Part shown: positions 43,644 to 53,300 of the stretch, piece by piece | How the letters are laid out: each line of letters begins with the position of its first letter | Position numbering within the stretch: the first letter of the stretch is position 1 | DNA from: Alistipes sp. UBA934 | Lineage (GTDB): Bacteria > Bacteroidota > Bacteroidia > Bacteroidales > Rikenellaceae | Length of the DNA stretch: 64,000 nt | Direction: 5' to 3' | Assembly: GCA_002293535.1 (NCBI GenBank) | Contig: DBDK01000008.1 | Location: 275,880 to 339,879, forward strand | Position numbers and translations under genes: made by a program | Notes under the pieces: model-generated | The model's input: only the letters and a program-made list of their open reading frames with translations | Databases searched by the model: none | Told to the model about the DNA's origin: nothing

Positions 43644-44832
43644 CGAGTTTCGGGCCGTTGTGGAGGCCAATCGCGCGCGCGACCCAATACAGATTGCGCT
43701 CGACGGGCGTGTGCCGAATGCAGCAAAAGTGGCATCCCAAGTCAAGTACTTGCAGCGCGCAGAGCATAAATTGCCGAGCTGGTTTGCCGCCAGATGTATC
43801 ATTCCGCCGTTGGCTTTCGAGCAATCTTCGAGCGAAGCAACCGCGACACGTAAGAACTTTTCGGGGCATTCGGGACGTCTGGCCATAGACCTGACTTGCG
43901 GACTTGGCGTAGATGCGTGGGCCTTGTCGCGCAATTTCGAGCAGGTTATTGCCATTGAGCGGGATTCGACCCTGGCGGCAATTGCGCAAGAGAATTTCAG
44001 GCGACTCGGAGCACATAACATTCAGGTAATCAATACGTCAGCAGAAGAATTCTTATCCTGTCCACCTGCACATATCGACCTGATTTATGCCGATCCGGAC
44101 CGTCGCAGTGCTGAAGGTCGAAAACTCGTGCGTCTGGAAGATTGTTCGCCGAATATCATCGCATTATCACCTATTATTCAGCAAATTACGCCACTTTTAG
44201 TCGTGAAACTCTCACCCATTTTCGATGTCGATGAGATTTTTCGCATATTCGCCGGAAAAGTCAATAGTGAGTTGTCCCATTCTGTGCAAATCGAGGTGGT
44301 CTCGCTCGACGGAGAGTGCAAAGAGATAATCGCCCAAGTCGCATTCTCGGCGCCAAATGGTTTACCAACGATCGGATCTATTCGTGCTGTTTCGATAAAT
44401 GTAGGCGAGCCGGATCGTATATTTTTTGCCAATCCGGACGAGCCGGATCACAATTCTGAACTTCAACCGTTTGATCCGGAGGGTTTTCACTGGCTAATTG
44501 TGCCCGACGTGGCTTTGCAAAAAGCTCGCCTTGCGCGACGTTACTTTTGGGAACGCGGCGTTTGGACAGACTCGGATAACAGCTATGGATTTTCGATCGA
44601 CAAGCCAATCGAAGTGATAGGGAAAGTGTTTGAAATTCAGCGCATTGAGCCGTTTGATCCTAAATGTTTGAAAGCAAAAAAACTAAAGAATATCGACATT
44701 ATGAAGCGTAATTTTCCGCTTTCTACTGCCGAGATCGCACGTCAAATCGGCGTAAAACAGGGTGGCGAAACAAAAATCGCCTTCACCCGCGCCGACGGTC
44801 GCCTATGGCAAATCTACCTCGTAAACCGGTAA
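43624..44832 (+). CDS. Class I SAM-dependent methyltransferase with THUMP-like C-terminal domain
   Basis: 402 aa (ATG at 43624; a second ATG follows at 43627). The middle holds the methyltransferase core: motif I LAIDLTCGLGVDAW, acidic IAIERD, and IYADPDRRSAEGRK. The C-terminal region (about 240-402) resembles THUMP-like RNA-binding domains seen in Bacteroidota proteins. The substrate is unknown; an RNA base is likely. It overlaps comEC by 20 nt and the convergent RlmI-like gene by 19 nt. Confidence 0.82.
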   Translation: MMDILSDEFRAVVEANRARDPIQIALDGRVPNAAKVASQVKYLQRAEHKLPSWFAARCIIPPLAFEQSSSEATATRKNFSGHSGRLAIDLTCGLGVDAWALSRNFEQVIAIERDSTLAAIAQENFRRLGAHNIQVINTSAEEFLSCPPAHIDLIYADPDRRSAEGRKLVRLEDCSPNIIALSPIIQQITPLLVVKLSPIFDVDEIFRIFAGKVNSELSHSVQIEVVSLDGECKEIIAQVAFSAPNGLPTIGSIRAVSINVGEPDRIFFANPDEPDHNSELQPFDPEGFHWLIVPDVALQKARLARRYFWERGVWTDSDNSYGFSIDKPIEVIGKVFEIQRIEPFDPKCLKAKKLKNIDIMKRNFPLSTAEIARQIGVKQGGETKIAFTRADGRLWQIYLVNR

Positions 44833-45713
44833 TAGACCCCTAATGGCAACTTCTTACCAGCCCGATCGGAGAAATAGAGCTCGCCGAACTGCTCATTGGG
44901 CGGCGTATCAAAATATTGATGTACAGCCGTTTGTGCCAACAGAGCCGACAGGCCCATCGAATAGAGATTCAGTACAAGAAATCCCTGCGGCCTCAGCAAC
45001 GTGGCGCACAGGTTTAGCATCTCGTCCAAACCCTGCTCCAAGACCCATTTCTCGCCGTCCGGCCCACGCCCATAAGCCGGCGGATCGAGCACAATTCCGT
45101 CGTAAGTGTTGCCGCGACGAACTTCCCGTCGAACAAATTTCAGTGCGTCATCTACAATCCAACGCACACTGTCTAAACCACTTAGCTGTGCATTGTCCGC
45201 AGCCCAATTTACCGTTTGCTTTACCGAATCCACGTGTGTGACCTCGGCTCCTGCAGCCAGCGTTGCCAGAGTAGCCCCGCCCGTGTAGGCAAAAAGATTC
45301 AGTACGCGCGGGCGTGGGGTCGGCGACGGCGAATCCGCCCGCCACGCCGTAAGTACATCGTAGATAAAATTCCAGTTGGCGGCCTGCTCCGGAAACACAC
45401 CAACGTGCTTGAACCCAGTGAGTGCCAGGCGCATACGCAAATGCATCCCGCCATAATCGTAACGCATTGTCCAACGCTCGCTAACCCCCGGCTTGACCTC
45501 CCAGCTGCCCCTTTCATCGCTGCCACCGGTTTTTACAAAAGTCGCATCGGCAAGGCCGGCCCACTCGTCATCCGGGAGGCTTCGATGCCACAAGGCCTGG
45601 GGTTCGGGACGCGCTACAATGCGATCACCAAACCGTTCGAGTTTAGCAAAATCGCCACTGTCAATAAGTTCGTAATCAGCTAATTGTGGCTGTAAAAGTT
45701 CCGGGGTTCTCAT
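44814..45713 (-). CDS. SAM-dependent methyltransferase, RlmI/RlmK-like
   Basis: 299 aa. Motif I FAYTGGATLATLAAGA, acidic HVDSVKQ and the catalytic-type IVLDPPAYGRG identify a class I RNA-cytosine/guanine methyltransferase of the RlmI group. The N-terminal PUA domain of E. coli RlmI is absent. It probably methylates rRNA; the position is not readable. It lies 10 nt after the U32 gene on the minus strand, so the two modification genes share a transcript. Confidence 0.85.
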   Translation of the reverse strand: MRTPELLQPQLADYELIDSGDFAKLERFGDRIVARPEPQALWHRSLPDDEWAGLADATFVKTGGSDERGSWEVKPGVSERWTMRYDYGGMHLRMRLALTGFKHVGVFPEQAANWNFIYDVLTAWRADSPSPTPRPRVLNLFAYTGGATLATLAAGAEVTHVDSVKQTVNWAADNAQLSGLDSVRWIVDDALKFVRREVRRGNTYDGIVLDPPAYGRGPDGEKWVLEQGLDEMLNLCATLLRPQGFLVLNLYSMGLSALLAQTAVHQYFDTPPNEQFGELYFSDRAGKKLPLGVYYRFTR

Positions 45714-45723
45714 TCTGTTTCTC

Positions 45724-47691
45724 TCATTTTAATTTCGCTGTGGCCGTTGCCACCATTTCGCACTTGGCGCAATCGAAATCGAGCCATAAACGAGTTCGGC
45801 CGCGCTCTAAAAACAGGTCGCCTCTCTCCTTCGGGACATCGCACAAGCACTCGCTCAACTCTCTGCGAATACAGTATTTAGTTCGCATAACCACTTCACC
45901 GTCAAGATTTTGCCGCAATTCGAGGCTGGGTTCTATCTCCGTCACGCCGTGATCGCGATAAAACTTCTCGGCAAGATGATTGGTGACATTTTCCGCAGCA
46001 GTCAGGTGCGTGCGCGGAAACTCACAGTCAAAGACTTCGCTGGAGGCGTCTCGCGAGGGAGATAACACCGGATCCTTTTGTCGCTCATCCAAAAGCTTCT
46101 GCAACCCCTCGCGACGCAGGGAGGCAAGCATCGACACAGGCACAAATGTCGGAACGCCAACTATCTCGGTTTCAGTAACATTGAAGATAGTATCACCACT
46201 TCGCGAAAGCTCCTCGCGAGCCGTGGCTACCATCTTTGCCTGATCTCGCGCCTGATCGAACCGAGTGCCGACCGAAGGAGTTCGCGTCGCCTCGACCGAG
46301 AGTCCGGTTTCATCTGTGAAGTGTACACAAACCTGCTCCGCAGTCGCCTCCAATCGCGCCGATACATTGATTTTTCGGCGTGTCCTGCTACGCTCCAACG
46401 CTCGATTGAAAAGGATATCAAAATTGCGATAGACCTCTGTATTCGTCGTAATTCCCTGAATTTCATTGGGATAAATACGATCTGTTTCGATGCGATTTAT
46501 GTTCGTCCCTCGCAGCTCTCCATCGGCGAAGTAGCAGATCCCGTCGCCGGGTGCGAGTTTGGCGGTCGGATCTGCAAGCGTAAAAAACCAATTACCGGTA
46601 CGCTCGCAGGCTACTTTTTCGACCCTTCCAACAGGCTCGCCCATCGCCTTGGGTGTGTCGAAAGATGCAACGCCCGAAGCCCATCGTGAACTTGCCTCAC
46701 CCTTCGTCGGGCCGCCAAAAAAGTAGTCGGATGCGCCACGTGTGAAACTTTTTGCAAGGTCAGGCACGAAATCAGGCTTCGAATGACCAATCGATGCGCG
46801 CTGCACGTTTGGCCTCTCGACCAAAGTTGCGTCAAGCGCTGAACGATAATAGCTTACCACGTTGCGAACATAACCGATATCCTTCAATCGACCCTCGATT
46901 TTCAGCGACATCACCCCGGCATCCAACAGTTCGCCAAGATGGGCCGACAGGTCGAGATCGCGCACCGAGAGCAGATGCTTACCTTTAATGATAACCTGCC
47001 CCGAAGAGTCCACAAGATCCCACGCCAGTCTGCAAGGCTGACTACAATTGCCTCTGTTTCCGCTTCTTACGTCGTGATTACCAGTCATCGCGCGACTCAA
47101 AAAACAGCGCCCGCTATAACCGACGCAAATTGCCCCGTGGACGAAAACTTCGAGCCCGACAGAACGAGAGGCAACAGAGGAATCGGAATATGTGACCGAT
47201 GCCGGCACAGTGGCGCGGCGGATATTTCGAATCTCATCCAGTGAAAGTGCACGCTCCAAAATCACGCGCGAAAAACCCACACTACCCAAAAACACAGCGT
47301 CTTGAGGAGTACGGCAAGAGGTCTGAGTGGAAGCGTGCAGTTCGATAGTGCCTAAACTCACCGCCGTAGCAACAGCCGGAATCCTCAGCCACGCCATATC
47401 CTGAACAATGAAAGCATCCACACCGGCATCGATCAATTCGCGCGCAGCTTGCTCTGCGTCAGAAAGTTCGTTGTCGAAAAGGAGTGTGTTAAGCGTGGCA
47501 TAGACCCTCACTGAGAACGGGCGGGCATAACGCACCAAAGCGGCGATATCCTCCACCGGATTGCCAGCCGCGTGCCTCGCTCCGAAACCCGGCCCACCGA
47601 TATAAACAGCATCGGCACCGCAATCAATAGCAGCACGGCCCGCTTCGAGATTGCGGGCCGGTGCCAAAAGTTCTATTTTTGTGGGGCTCAA
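45724..47691 (-). CDS. Peptidase U32 family protein, RlhA-like
   Basis: 655 aa. The U32 core opens IELLAPARNLEAGRAAIDCG, with GADAVYIGG, HASTQTSC and the cysteine-containing CVGYSGRCFLS and RGNCSQPCR motifs. The length and the extra C-terminal domain match E. coli RlhA, which hydroxylates 23S rRNA, rather than the shorter TrhP. The old peptidase label is probably wrong for these proteins. The ATG overlaps the upstream TPR gene by 4 nt. Confidence 0.85.
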   Translation of the reverse strand: MSPTKIELLAPARNLEAGRAAIDCGADAVYIGGPGFGARHAAGNPVEDIAALVRYARPFSVRVYATLNTLLFDNELSDAEQAARELIDAGVDAFIVQDMAWLRIPAVATAVSLGTIELHASTQTSCRTPQDAVFLGSVGFSRVILERALSLDEIRNIRRATVPASVTYSDSSVASRSVGLEVFVHGAICVGYSGRCFLSRAMTGNHDVRSGNRGNCSQPCRLAWDLVDSSGQVIIKGKHLLSVRDLDLSAHLGELLDAGVMSLKIEGRLKDIGYVRNVVSYYRSALDATLVERPNVQRASIGHSKPDFVPDLAKSFTRGASDYFFGGPTKGEASSRWASGVASFDTPKAMGEPVGRVEKVACERTGNWFFTLADPTAKLAPGDGICYFADGELRGTNINRIETDRIYPNEIQGITTNTEVYRNFDILFNRALERSRTRRKINVSARLEATAEQVCVHFTDETGLSVEATRTPSVGTRFDQARDQAKMVATAREELSRSGDTIFNVTETEIVGVPTFVPVSMLASLRREGLQKLLDERQKDPVLSPSRDASSEVFDCEFPRTHLTAAENVTNHLAEKFYRDHGVTEIEPSLELRQNLDGEVVMRTKYCIRRELSECLCDVPKERGDLFLERGRTRLWLDFDCAKCEMVATATAKLK

Positions 47692-48467
47692 TTTGCCGGC
47701 TGAGCAGCAGCCTTCTGGAACTCAACGATCTGGGTTTTCATTGCGGTGGCCTTTTCATCGGCAGGAATGGCGGAGAGAATCTCGTCCAACGCGGCAAGAG
47801 CGGAGACAAGGTCCTGAGCCTGAGCTGCTTCATTAGCACGTATGAGGTTGTCTTCCGAAAACTTCGCGGCGGCTTGGGCAGCAGCTTCAGCAAAGCGGCT
47901 ATCCTGCTCGCCGAGAGCCATAACGGCCCTGTAAACTTCGTTACCTTTGGTGTAGTCGCCCATTCCTATATAGCTCATAGCCAGATTCATCGCAACAGCA
48001 GTATCGTTCGGATTCCCTGCGTAACCCTTTGCAAAAATAGCGGCTGCCGTGGCGTAATCCTTAGCGTTGAACGCATCGGCACCCTGACGCAACACCGTGC
48101 GGCCAATCCAAGTGCGAGCGTTGTTCATAACCGACACGTTACCATACAGTTCCGCTAATTCGGCAGCGCGAGAGAACGAAGCCAACGCTTCGTCCAATTT
48201 GCCGCCCCGAAACTGCTGACCGCCCACTTGGAAGACTGCGGTCGGCAGGTGTTTTTTGGCTTCTACGACCAATTCTTCGGCACCATCTGTTTCCAGTCCT
48301 TCGTCTATAACTGCCTCGAACAGAGGAATTGCGGCGATAAAATTTTTAGCCTTCAGAGCTTCTGCGGCTTCGGAGAATTTAGCGTTCACGGCGGTCAGAT
48401 CTTGCGCCGAAACATTGCACGCGACCACCAGAGCTGTGGCTACGAGCGCGATTTTGAGCATTTTCAT
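47688..48467 (-). CDS. Secreted tetratricopeptide-repeat protein
   Basis: 259 aa from the ATG at 48467. The signal peptide (1-22, ending NVSAQ) is followed by about five helical pairs of TPR type rich in Ala, with FNAKDYATAAAIFAKGY as a clear repeat. It is probably periplasmic and works in protein-protein contacts; a precise role is unknown. A longer in-frame extension upstream would run across tadA and is rejected. The stop overlaps the U32 start by 4 nt. Confidence 0.85.
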   Translation of the reverse strand: MKMLKIALVATALVVACNVSAQDLTAVNAKFSEAAEALKAKNFIAAIPLFEAVIDEGLETDGAEELVVEAKKHLPTAVFQVGGQQFRGGKLDEALASFSRAAELAELYGNVSVMNNARTWIGRTVLRQGADAFNAKDYATAAAIFAKGYAGNPNDTAVAMNLAMSYIGMGDYTKGNEVYRAVMALGEQDSRFAEAAAQAAAKFSEDNLIRANEAAQAQDLVSALAALDEILSAIPADEKATAMKTQIVEFQKAAAQPAN

Positions 48468-48513
48468 AGTCTTTAATATTCGATTGATTAGTGTGTTCGT
48501 TTTGCAAAAATAA

Positions 48514-48972
48514 TTATTTTCTGACATTTTGAAAAAAATCACCCACCAATCGGCCACATTCGTCGGCCAAAACGCCGGAAACGACCGTGGTTCGGGGATG
48601 GAGAAGAGGATGGTTCGAAGGGGCGGAGGCGGATTCGTACTTAGAAAATCCGCGTTTCGGGTCGTCGGCACCCCACACCAATCTTCCCAACTGGCTCCAA
48701 GCCATCGCACCGGCACACATTACGCACGGTTCGATGGTGACATATAACGTACAGTCGTTCAGATACTTGCCTCCAAGAGCCGACGAGGCGGCGGTGATCG
48801 CCTGCATCTCGGCGTGAGCGGTTGCATCGGTGAGAGTTTCGACAAGATTGTGACCGCGACCGATGATAACGCCGTTAGCAACAACCACTGCCCCGATGGG
48901 TACTTCACCCCGTTCGAGAGCCGTGCGAGCCTCATTTAGCGCTTGGCGCATAAATTTTTCGTCGGTTTCCAT
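48514..48972 (-). CDS. tadA: tRNA-specific adenosine deaminase
   Basis: 152 aa. The zinc and catalytic residues His53-Ala-Glu55 and Cys83/Cys86 (PCVMC) are visible, as in TadA. It converts A34 to inosine in tRNA-Arg(ACG). It is divergent from aspS across 38 nt, and followed by the TPR gene after 46 nt. Confidence 0.95.
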   Translation of the reverse strand: METDEKFMRQALNEARTALERGEVPIGAVVVANGVIIGRGHNLVETLTDATAHAEMQAITAASSALGGKYLNDCTLYVTIEPCVMCAGAMAWSQLGRLVWGADDPKRGFSKYESASAPSNHPLLHPRTTVVSGVLADECGRLVGDFFQNVRK

Positions 48973-48981
48973 AAAAAATCG

Positions 48982-48989
48982 TACTTTTG
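48982..48989 (+). promoter_or_regulatory. Predicted -7 box of aspS
   Basis: TACTTTTG, 21 nt before the aspS ATG, matches TAnnTTTG. No clear -33 box. Confidence 0.5.
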
Positions 48990-49010
48990 CGAACGTAAAG
49001 ATAGAAAATT

Positions 49011-50762
49011 ATGTACAGAACAAATACTTGCGGCGAATTAGGGCTCGCAAATGCAGGCGAAAACGTGACTCTGGCCGGCTGGGTGCAAAAGGTGCGCAAT
49101 CTTGGGGCGATGACGTTTATTGATTTACGTGACCGTTACGGGATTACGCAGCTTGTTGTGGATGAGCACGCTGAGGCGGAACTCAAGGAAGCTGCCGATG
49201 GGCTTGGACGCGAATTCGTGATTCAGGTCAAAGGGCGAGTCATCGAGCGGGCGAGCAAAAACCCCAAAATGGTCACAGGCGACATAGAGGTGGTTCTCAG
49301 TGAGTTGAAGGTTTTGAGCAAGGCCGACACTCCGCCGTTCACGATCGAAGAAACGAGCGACGGCGGCGACGACCTGCGAATGAAATACAGGTATCTGGAT
49401 CTGCGCCGCCCACCGCTGCAAAGAGCAATGATGCTGAGACACAGAGTGGCACAGGCGGCAAGAAGGTTCCTCGACGGTGAAGGATTTATGGAGATAGAGA
49501 CGCCGTTCCTGATAGGATCGACTCCGGAAGGAGCGAGAGATTTCGTGGTGCCGTCGAGAATGAACGCCGGCCAATTTTACGCACTGCCGCAGAGTCCGCA
49601 GACCTTCAAGCAACTGCTGATGGTGGCGGGCTATGATAAATATTTCCAGATAGTCAGGTGTTTCCGAGATGAAGACCTGAGAGCCGACCGCCAACCGGAG
49701 TTCACCCAGATCGATTGCGAGATGTCGTTCGTAGAGCAGGAAGATGTGCTTGCGACCTTCGAGGGGATGATGCGGTTTATGTTTCGCGAGACGCTTGGGG
49801 TCGAGTTCGGGGCCGAACCGTTCAGGCGGATGAGTTGGGTCGAGGCAATGACGAAATATGGCAACGACAAACCCGACCTGCGCTTCGGAATGGAGATCCA
49901 CGAGCTGACCGGTCTTGCTAAAGGTCACGGATTCAGCGTGTTCGACGATGCGGAATACATCGGCGCGATCGTTGCGACCGGCTGCGGAAACTACACGAGA
50001 AAGCAGATAGACGAACTGACCGAATATGTTAAGCGACCACAGATCGGTGCCAAAGGGCTGGTCTGGGTGCGACTCGAAGAGGACGGCAGCATCAAATCGA
50101 GTGTGGATAAATTCTACGCACCGGAAGTTTTGCGGGCCTGGGCAACCGAGCTGGAAGCCGTTGCCGGAGATATAATATTCGTGGTGAGCGGCACGCGGAC
50201 GCAGTCGCTGAGAGTGTTGAGCGAATTGAGACTGGAGATGGGCGAACGATTGGGGCTTCGCGACCGTGCGAAATTTGCGCCACTGTGGGTAGTGGATTTT
50301 CCGCTACTCGAATGGGACGACGAAACCAAGCGCTATTACGCTATGCACCACCCGTTTACATCGCCAAAACCGGAAGACATTCCCCTGCTCGGCTCAGATC
50401 CGGGAAAGGTGAGGGCAAATGCTTATGACTTCGTGGTGAACGGCGTGGAAGTAGGCGGTGGTTCGATTCGTATTTTTGACTCGTCGCTACAGGCACAAAT
50501 GTTTGACCTGCTGGGCTTTACCCCTGAAAAAGCGCAAGAACAATTCGGCTTCCTGATGAACGCTTTCCGCTTTGGCGCACCACCCCACGGAGGTATAGCA
50601 TTCGGTTTCGACCGCCTGTGCTCGCTGTTCGGAGGAGCCGACTCTATCCGCGACTATATCGCCTTTCCGAAGAACAACTCCGGCCGCGACGTGATGATAG
50701 ATGCACCCTCGACCATTGACCCTGAACAACTTAAAGAGCTATGTTTGGAAATAAAACTTTGA
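49011..50762 (+). CDS. aspS: Aspartyl-tRNA synthetase
   Basis: 583 aa. The N-terminal OB-fold anticodon domain (VTLAGWVQKVRNLGAMTFIDLRD region) is followed by the class II core with motif 2 (VRCFRDEDLRADRQPEF), the bacterial GAD insertion, and motif 3 (GIAFGFDRL). It charges tRNA-Asp. Full length for the bacterial type. The 3' end overlaps the lipoprotein gene by 22 nt. Confidence 0.98.
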   Translation: MYRTNTCGELGLANAGENVTLAGWVQKVRNLGAMTFIDLRDRYGITQLVVDEHAEAELKEAADGLGREFVIQVKGRVIERASKNPKMVTGDIEVVLSELKVLSKADTPPFTIEETSDGGDDLRMKYRYLDLRRPPLQRAMMLRHRVAQAARRFLDGEGFMEIETPFLIGSTPEGARDFVVPSRMNAGQFYALPQSPQTFKQLLMVAGYDKYFQIVRCFRDEDLRADRQPEFTQIDCEMSFVEQEDVLATFEGMMRFMFRETLGVEFGAEPFRRMSWVEAMTKYGNDKPDLRFGMEIHELTGLAKGHGFSVFDDAEYIGAIVATGCGNYTRKQIDELTEYVKRPQIGAKGLVWVRLEEDGSIKSSVDKFYAPEVLRAWATELEAVAGDIIFVVSGTRTQSLRVLSELRLEMGERLGLRDRAKFAPLWVVDFPLLEWDDETKRYYAMHHPFTSPKPEDIPLLGSDPGKVRANAYDFVVNGVEVGGGSIRIFDSSLQAQMFDLLGFTPEKAQEQFGFLMNAFRFGAPPHGGIAFGFDRLCSLFGGADSIRDYIAFPKNNSGRDVMIDAPSTIDPEQLKELCLEIKL

Positions 50763-51664
50763 CTATAGGTCTGCTGGCGGCGGGGTTGCTGGCGGCGTGT
50801 ACGGGAAAAGAGATCGTGGAGTACGAAATTCCGGTCAAAAGCGTGAGCGTCCAGCCCACACAAATGGTATTGGCATTGGGTAGCAAGGAAACGATTGTAG
50901 CGACGGTTTTACCCGAAGACGCAACTAATAAAAACGTAGACTGGACTTCGAATGCTCCCGAAATCGCGAGTGTCGATGACAGAGGCAGGGTAGCCGGTCT
51001 CATTGTTGGTCAAGCGGTTATAACGGCAACGACTGAAGATGGCAGGAAAACGGCGACTTGTACGGTAACTGTCAGAGAATCGGTGCCATTCTATGTTTCG
51101 GTGAGCGACTTTCCCGATTTTTCGGGTGAGGTGGATGTTCCGTTCGACAAGGTTTTCGACAACGTGAGAGCCGAGATCACCGGTTTCGATTGGCAGGTGA
51201 TAGAAACCATCCAAGCGACCATTGAGGATGGCCGAGTTATCCTCGATCTTCCTGATTCGTTCTCCGCCGAACAATTATGCAAGGTTGCACGCGACACTTA
51301 CTCTGATTATGAGGGATTTTGGCCGGCCGAACAGGTTAGTGATCGCAATGCGAAAGTGGCGGGCCTGGGCGACTTCATAGCTTATAGAGGCGATGAGCGT
51401 GTAGGAAGAATATTTTTGTCCGACTGGGACGGCGATCACGCCAATAAGTTGGGCGTCACGTATATTTATTTTCACTTTGCCGATCGACCATTTACACTGG
51501 CAGGCAACAACTTACGCCGCGCAAATCAACAGACCTCTTTCCATTATAGCGCTTCGTTCGCCGAGGGTTGGAACGCATACGCAAATATAGACGGCGGAAC
51601 GAACCCAACAATCTGTATCACAGACCTTTCCGGCGTTTCAAGCCTTCACTGGCGATTCGAGTAA
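50741..51664 (+). CDS. Lipoprotein with bacterial Ig-like (BIG2) domain
   Basis: 307 aa. The signal peptide ends in the lipobox LAAC with Cys20, so it is lipid-anchored. A BIG2 domain follows (about 30-110: LPEDATNKNVDWTSNAPEIA), then a beta-rich C-terminal domain of about 195 residues that I cannot name. It is probably surface or periplasmic. It overlaps aspS by 22 nt, an unusual coupling for a lipoprotein. Confidence 0.8.
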   Translation: MFGNKTLTIGLLAAGLLAACTGKEIVEYEIPVKSVSVQPTQMVLALGSKETIVATVLPEDATNKNVDWTSNAPEIASVDDRGRVAGLIVGQAVITATTEDGRKTATCTVTVRESVPFYVSVSDFPDFSGEVDVPFDKVFDNVRAEITGFDWQVIETIQATIEDGRVILDLPDSFSAEQLCKVARDTYSDYEGFWPAEQVSDRNAKVAGLGDFIAYRGDERVGRIFLSDWDGDHANKLGVTYIYFHFADRPFTLAGNNLRRANQQTSFHYSASFAEGWNAYANIDGGTNPTICITDLSGVSSLHWRFE

Positions 51665-51695
51665 GACGCAACGGTGGCGGCGAGTTATTGCTACG

Positions 51696-51733
51696 CAAGA
51701 CTTACAAATAATCACAAGACTTACAAATAATCA
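51696..51733. repeat. Tandem duplication of 19 nt at the nadB 3' end
   Basis: Two perfect head-to-tail copies of a 19-nt unit (51696-51714 and 51715-51733). The second copy contains the last codons and stop of nadB on the minus strand; the first lies just beyond the stop. The short gap 51665-51720 holds nothing else. Confidence 0.85.
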
Positions 51734-53274
51734 GTCGAATAATGCAGGCCGACGCTTTCGTGGCGGGCACGGGCTTGCTTTATTATAAGGTATCCTACCG
51801 TGATCATATTTCGAAGCTCGCAAAGAGGCTTGCTGGGGGTGGTTTTCGCGTAGAGCTCCTCGGTCTCCTGCCAGATTATTTGCAGACGCCGCATAGCCCT
51901 TTCGAGGCGCAGGTTGGAACGAACGATGCCCACATAGTTACTCATAATTTGTTGCATCTCCTTGGCATTCTGCGTGATAAGCACCATCTCTTCGGGTGCG
52001 GCAGTGCCATCGTCATTCCAGTCCGGAATCCCTTCCTGAAGTTCCACCTTTTTTAGACGCTCTGATGCGTGACGCGCTGCCTGATCGGCATAAACTATCG
52101 CCTCGATCAATGAATTGGAAGCCAGACGATTGGCTCCGTGAAGGCCGGTACACGACGCCTCGCCCAGCGCATAAAGCCGGTTAATGGAGCTCTCGCCATC
52201 GAGATTCACCTTGATGCCGCCCGTACAATAGTGTGCAGCCGGAACAACCGGGATACACTGGCGCGTAATATCGATCCCGCGAGAGAGGCATTTGTCGTAA
52301 ATGTTGGGGAAATGGTCGATGATGTCTTGCGCCTGACGATGCGTAACATCCAGATACACAAATTCATCTCCGCGGATTTTCATTTCGTGGTCGATGCTTC
52401 GGGCCACAATATCGCGCGGCGCAAGAGAACCCATCGGATGGTAGCGATGCATAAACTCTTTGCCGTTCTGGAGCTTCAACACCGCCCCGAAGCCGCGCAT
52501 AGCCTCCGAAATGAGAAACGAGGGCCGCTCGCCGGGATCGTACAACGAGGTGGGATGGAACTGAATGAACTCCATATCCTGGGTCAAACCCTTGGCTCTA
52601 TGCACCATAGCGATGCCGTCGCCTGTAGCCACTGCCGGATTCGTTGTGGTGTTATAAACATTGCCCACACCGCCGGTAGCCACAATCGTAAACTTAGCGC
52701 GAAAGGCTTCGATCAGACCGCTCTCCAGGTCCAAAACATACGCCCCGAAGCATACTATCTTTTTGCTATGCTTGGTAACTATCTCACCCAGATGGTGTTG
52801 CGTCAAAAGATCGACTGCAAAATGGTTTTCGTGGATGGTAATGTCGGGATGCAGGCGAACCTGTTCTACGAGAGCACGCTCGATCTCGGCCCCGGTTAAA
52901 TCCTTGTGGTGCAGGATCCTGTGCTCGGTGTGGCCTCCTTCGCGCGCCAACTCGTACGTACCGTCGGGTTTCTTGTCGAACCGCGTGCCCCACTCTATCA
53001 GATCGCTAATCAGTTCCGGAGCCCTCCTCACAACGAGATTCACCGCCTCCGGGTCGTTTTTGCCTGCACCGGCTGCCATCGTGTCAGCAATATGACGCTC
53101 AAAAGAATCGGAAGCGTCCGTCACCGAGCTAATCCCGCCCTGAGCAAAGCGCGTGTTACTCTCGGTGACCGCGGCTTTGGTCACAATAGTCACCTTACCA
53201 AATTCGGCAGCCTTCAGCGCGAAGCTCAACCCGGCAGCCCCGCTGCCGATCACCAAAAAATCCGTGTCAATCAT
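51721..53274 (-). CDS. nadB: L-aspartate oxidase
   Basis: 517 aa, flavoprotein. FAD motif GSGAAGLSFALKA at the N-terminus, then the family blocks NTRFAQGGI, EFIQFHPTSLY and GEASCTGLHGANRLASNSL. It oxidises aspartate to iminoaspartate, the first step of NAD synthesis with NadA. The ATG begins 4 nt after a -7 box. It is divergent from xerD across 26 nt, a gap made almost wholly of the two promoters. Confidence 0.96.
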   Translation of the reverse strand: MIDTDFLVIGSGAAGLSFALKAAEFGKVTIVTKAAVTESNTRFAQGGISSVTDASDSFERHIADTMAAGAGKNDPEAVNLVVRRAPELISDLIEWGTRFDKKPDGTYELAREGGHTEHRILHHKDLTGAEIERALVEQVRLHPDITIHENHFAVDLLTQHHLGEIVTKHSKKIVCFGAYVLDLESGLIEAFRAKFTIVATGGVGNVYNTTTNPAVATGDGIAMVHRAKGLTQDMEFIQFHPTSLYDPGERPSFLISEAMRGFGAVLKLQNGKEFMHRYHPMGSLAPRDIVARSIDHEMKIRGDEFVYLDVTHRQAQDIIDHFPNIYDKCLSRGIDITRQCIPVVPAAHYCTGGIKVNLDGESSINRLYALGEASCTGLHGANRLASNSLIEAIVYADQAARHASERLKKVELQEGIPDWNDDGTAAPEEMVLITQNAKEMQQIMSNYVGIVRSNLRLERAMRRLQIIWQETEELYAKTTPSKPLCELRNMITVGYLIIKQARARHESVGLHYSTDYL

Positions 53275-53278
53275 ATTG

Positions 53279-53286
53279 CAAATTTA
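53279..53286 (-). promoter_or_regulatory. -7 box of nadB, ATG 4 nt downstream
   Basis: TAAATTTG on the minus strand, four bases, then ATG at 53274. A leaderless mRNA is predicted. Confidence 0.6.
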
Positions 53287-53288
53287 AC

Positions 53289-53296
53289 TATTTTTG
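53289..53296 (+). promoter_or_regulatory. -7 box of xerD, ATG 4 nt downstream
   Basis: TATTTTTG on the plus strand, four bases, then ATG at 53301. It mirrors the nadB box two bases away within a TTGCAA...TTGCAA inverted repeat. Confidence 0.6.
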
Positions 53297-53300
53297 CAAT

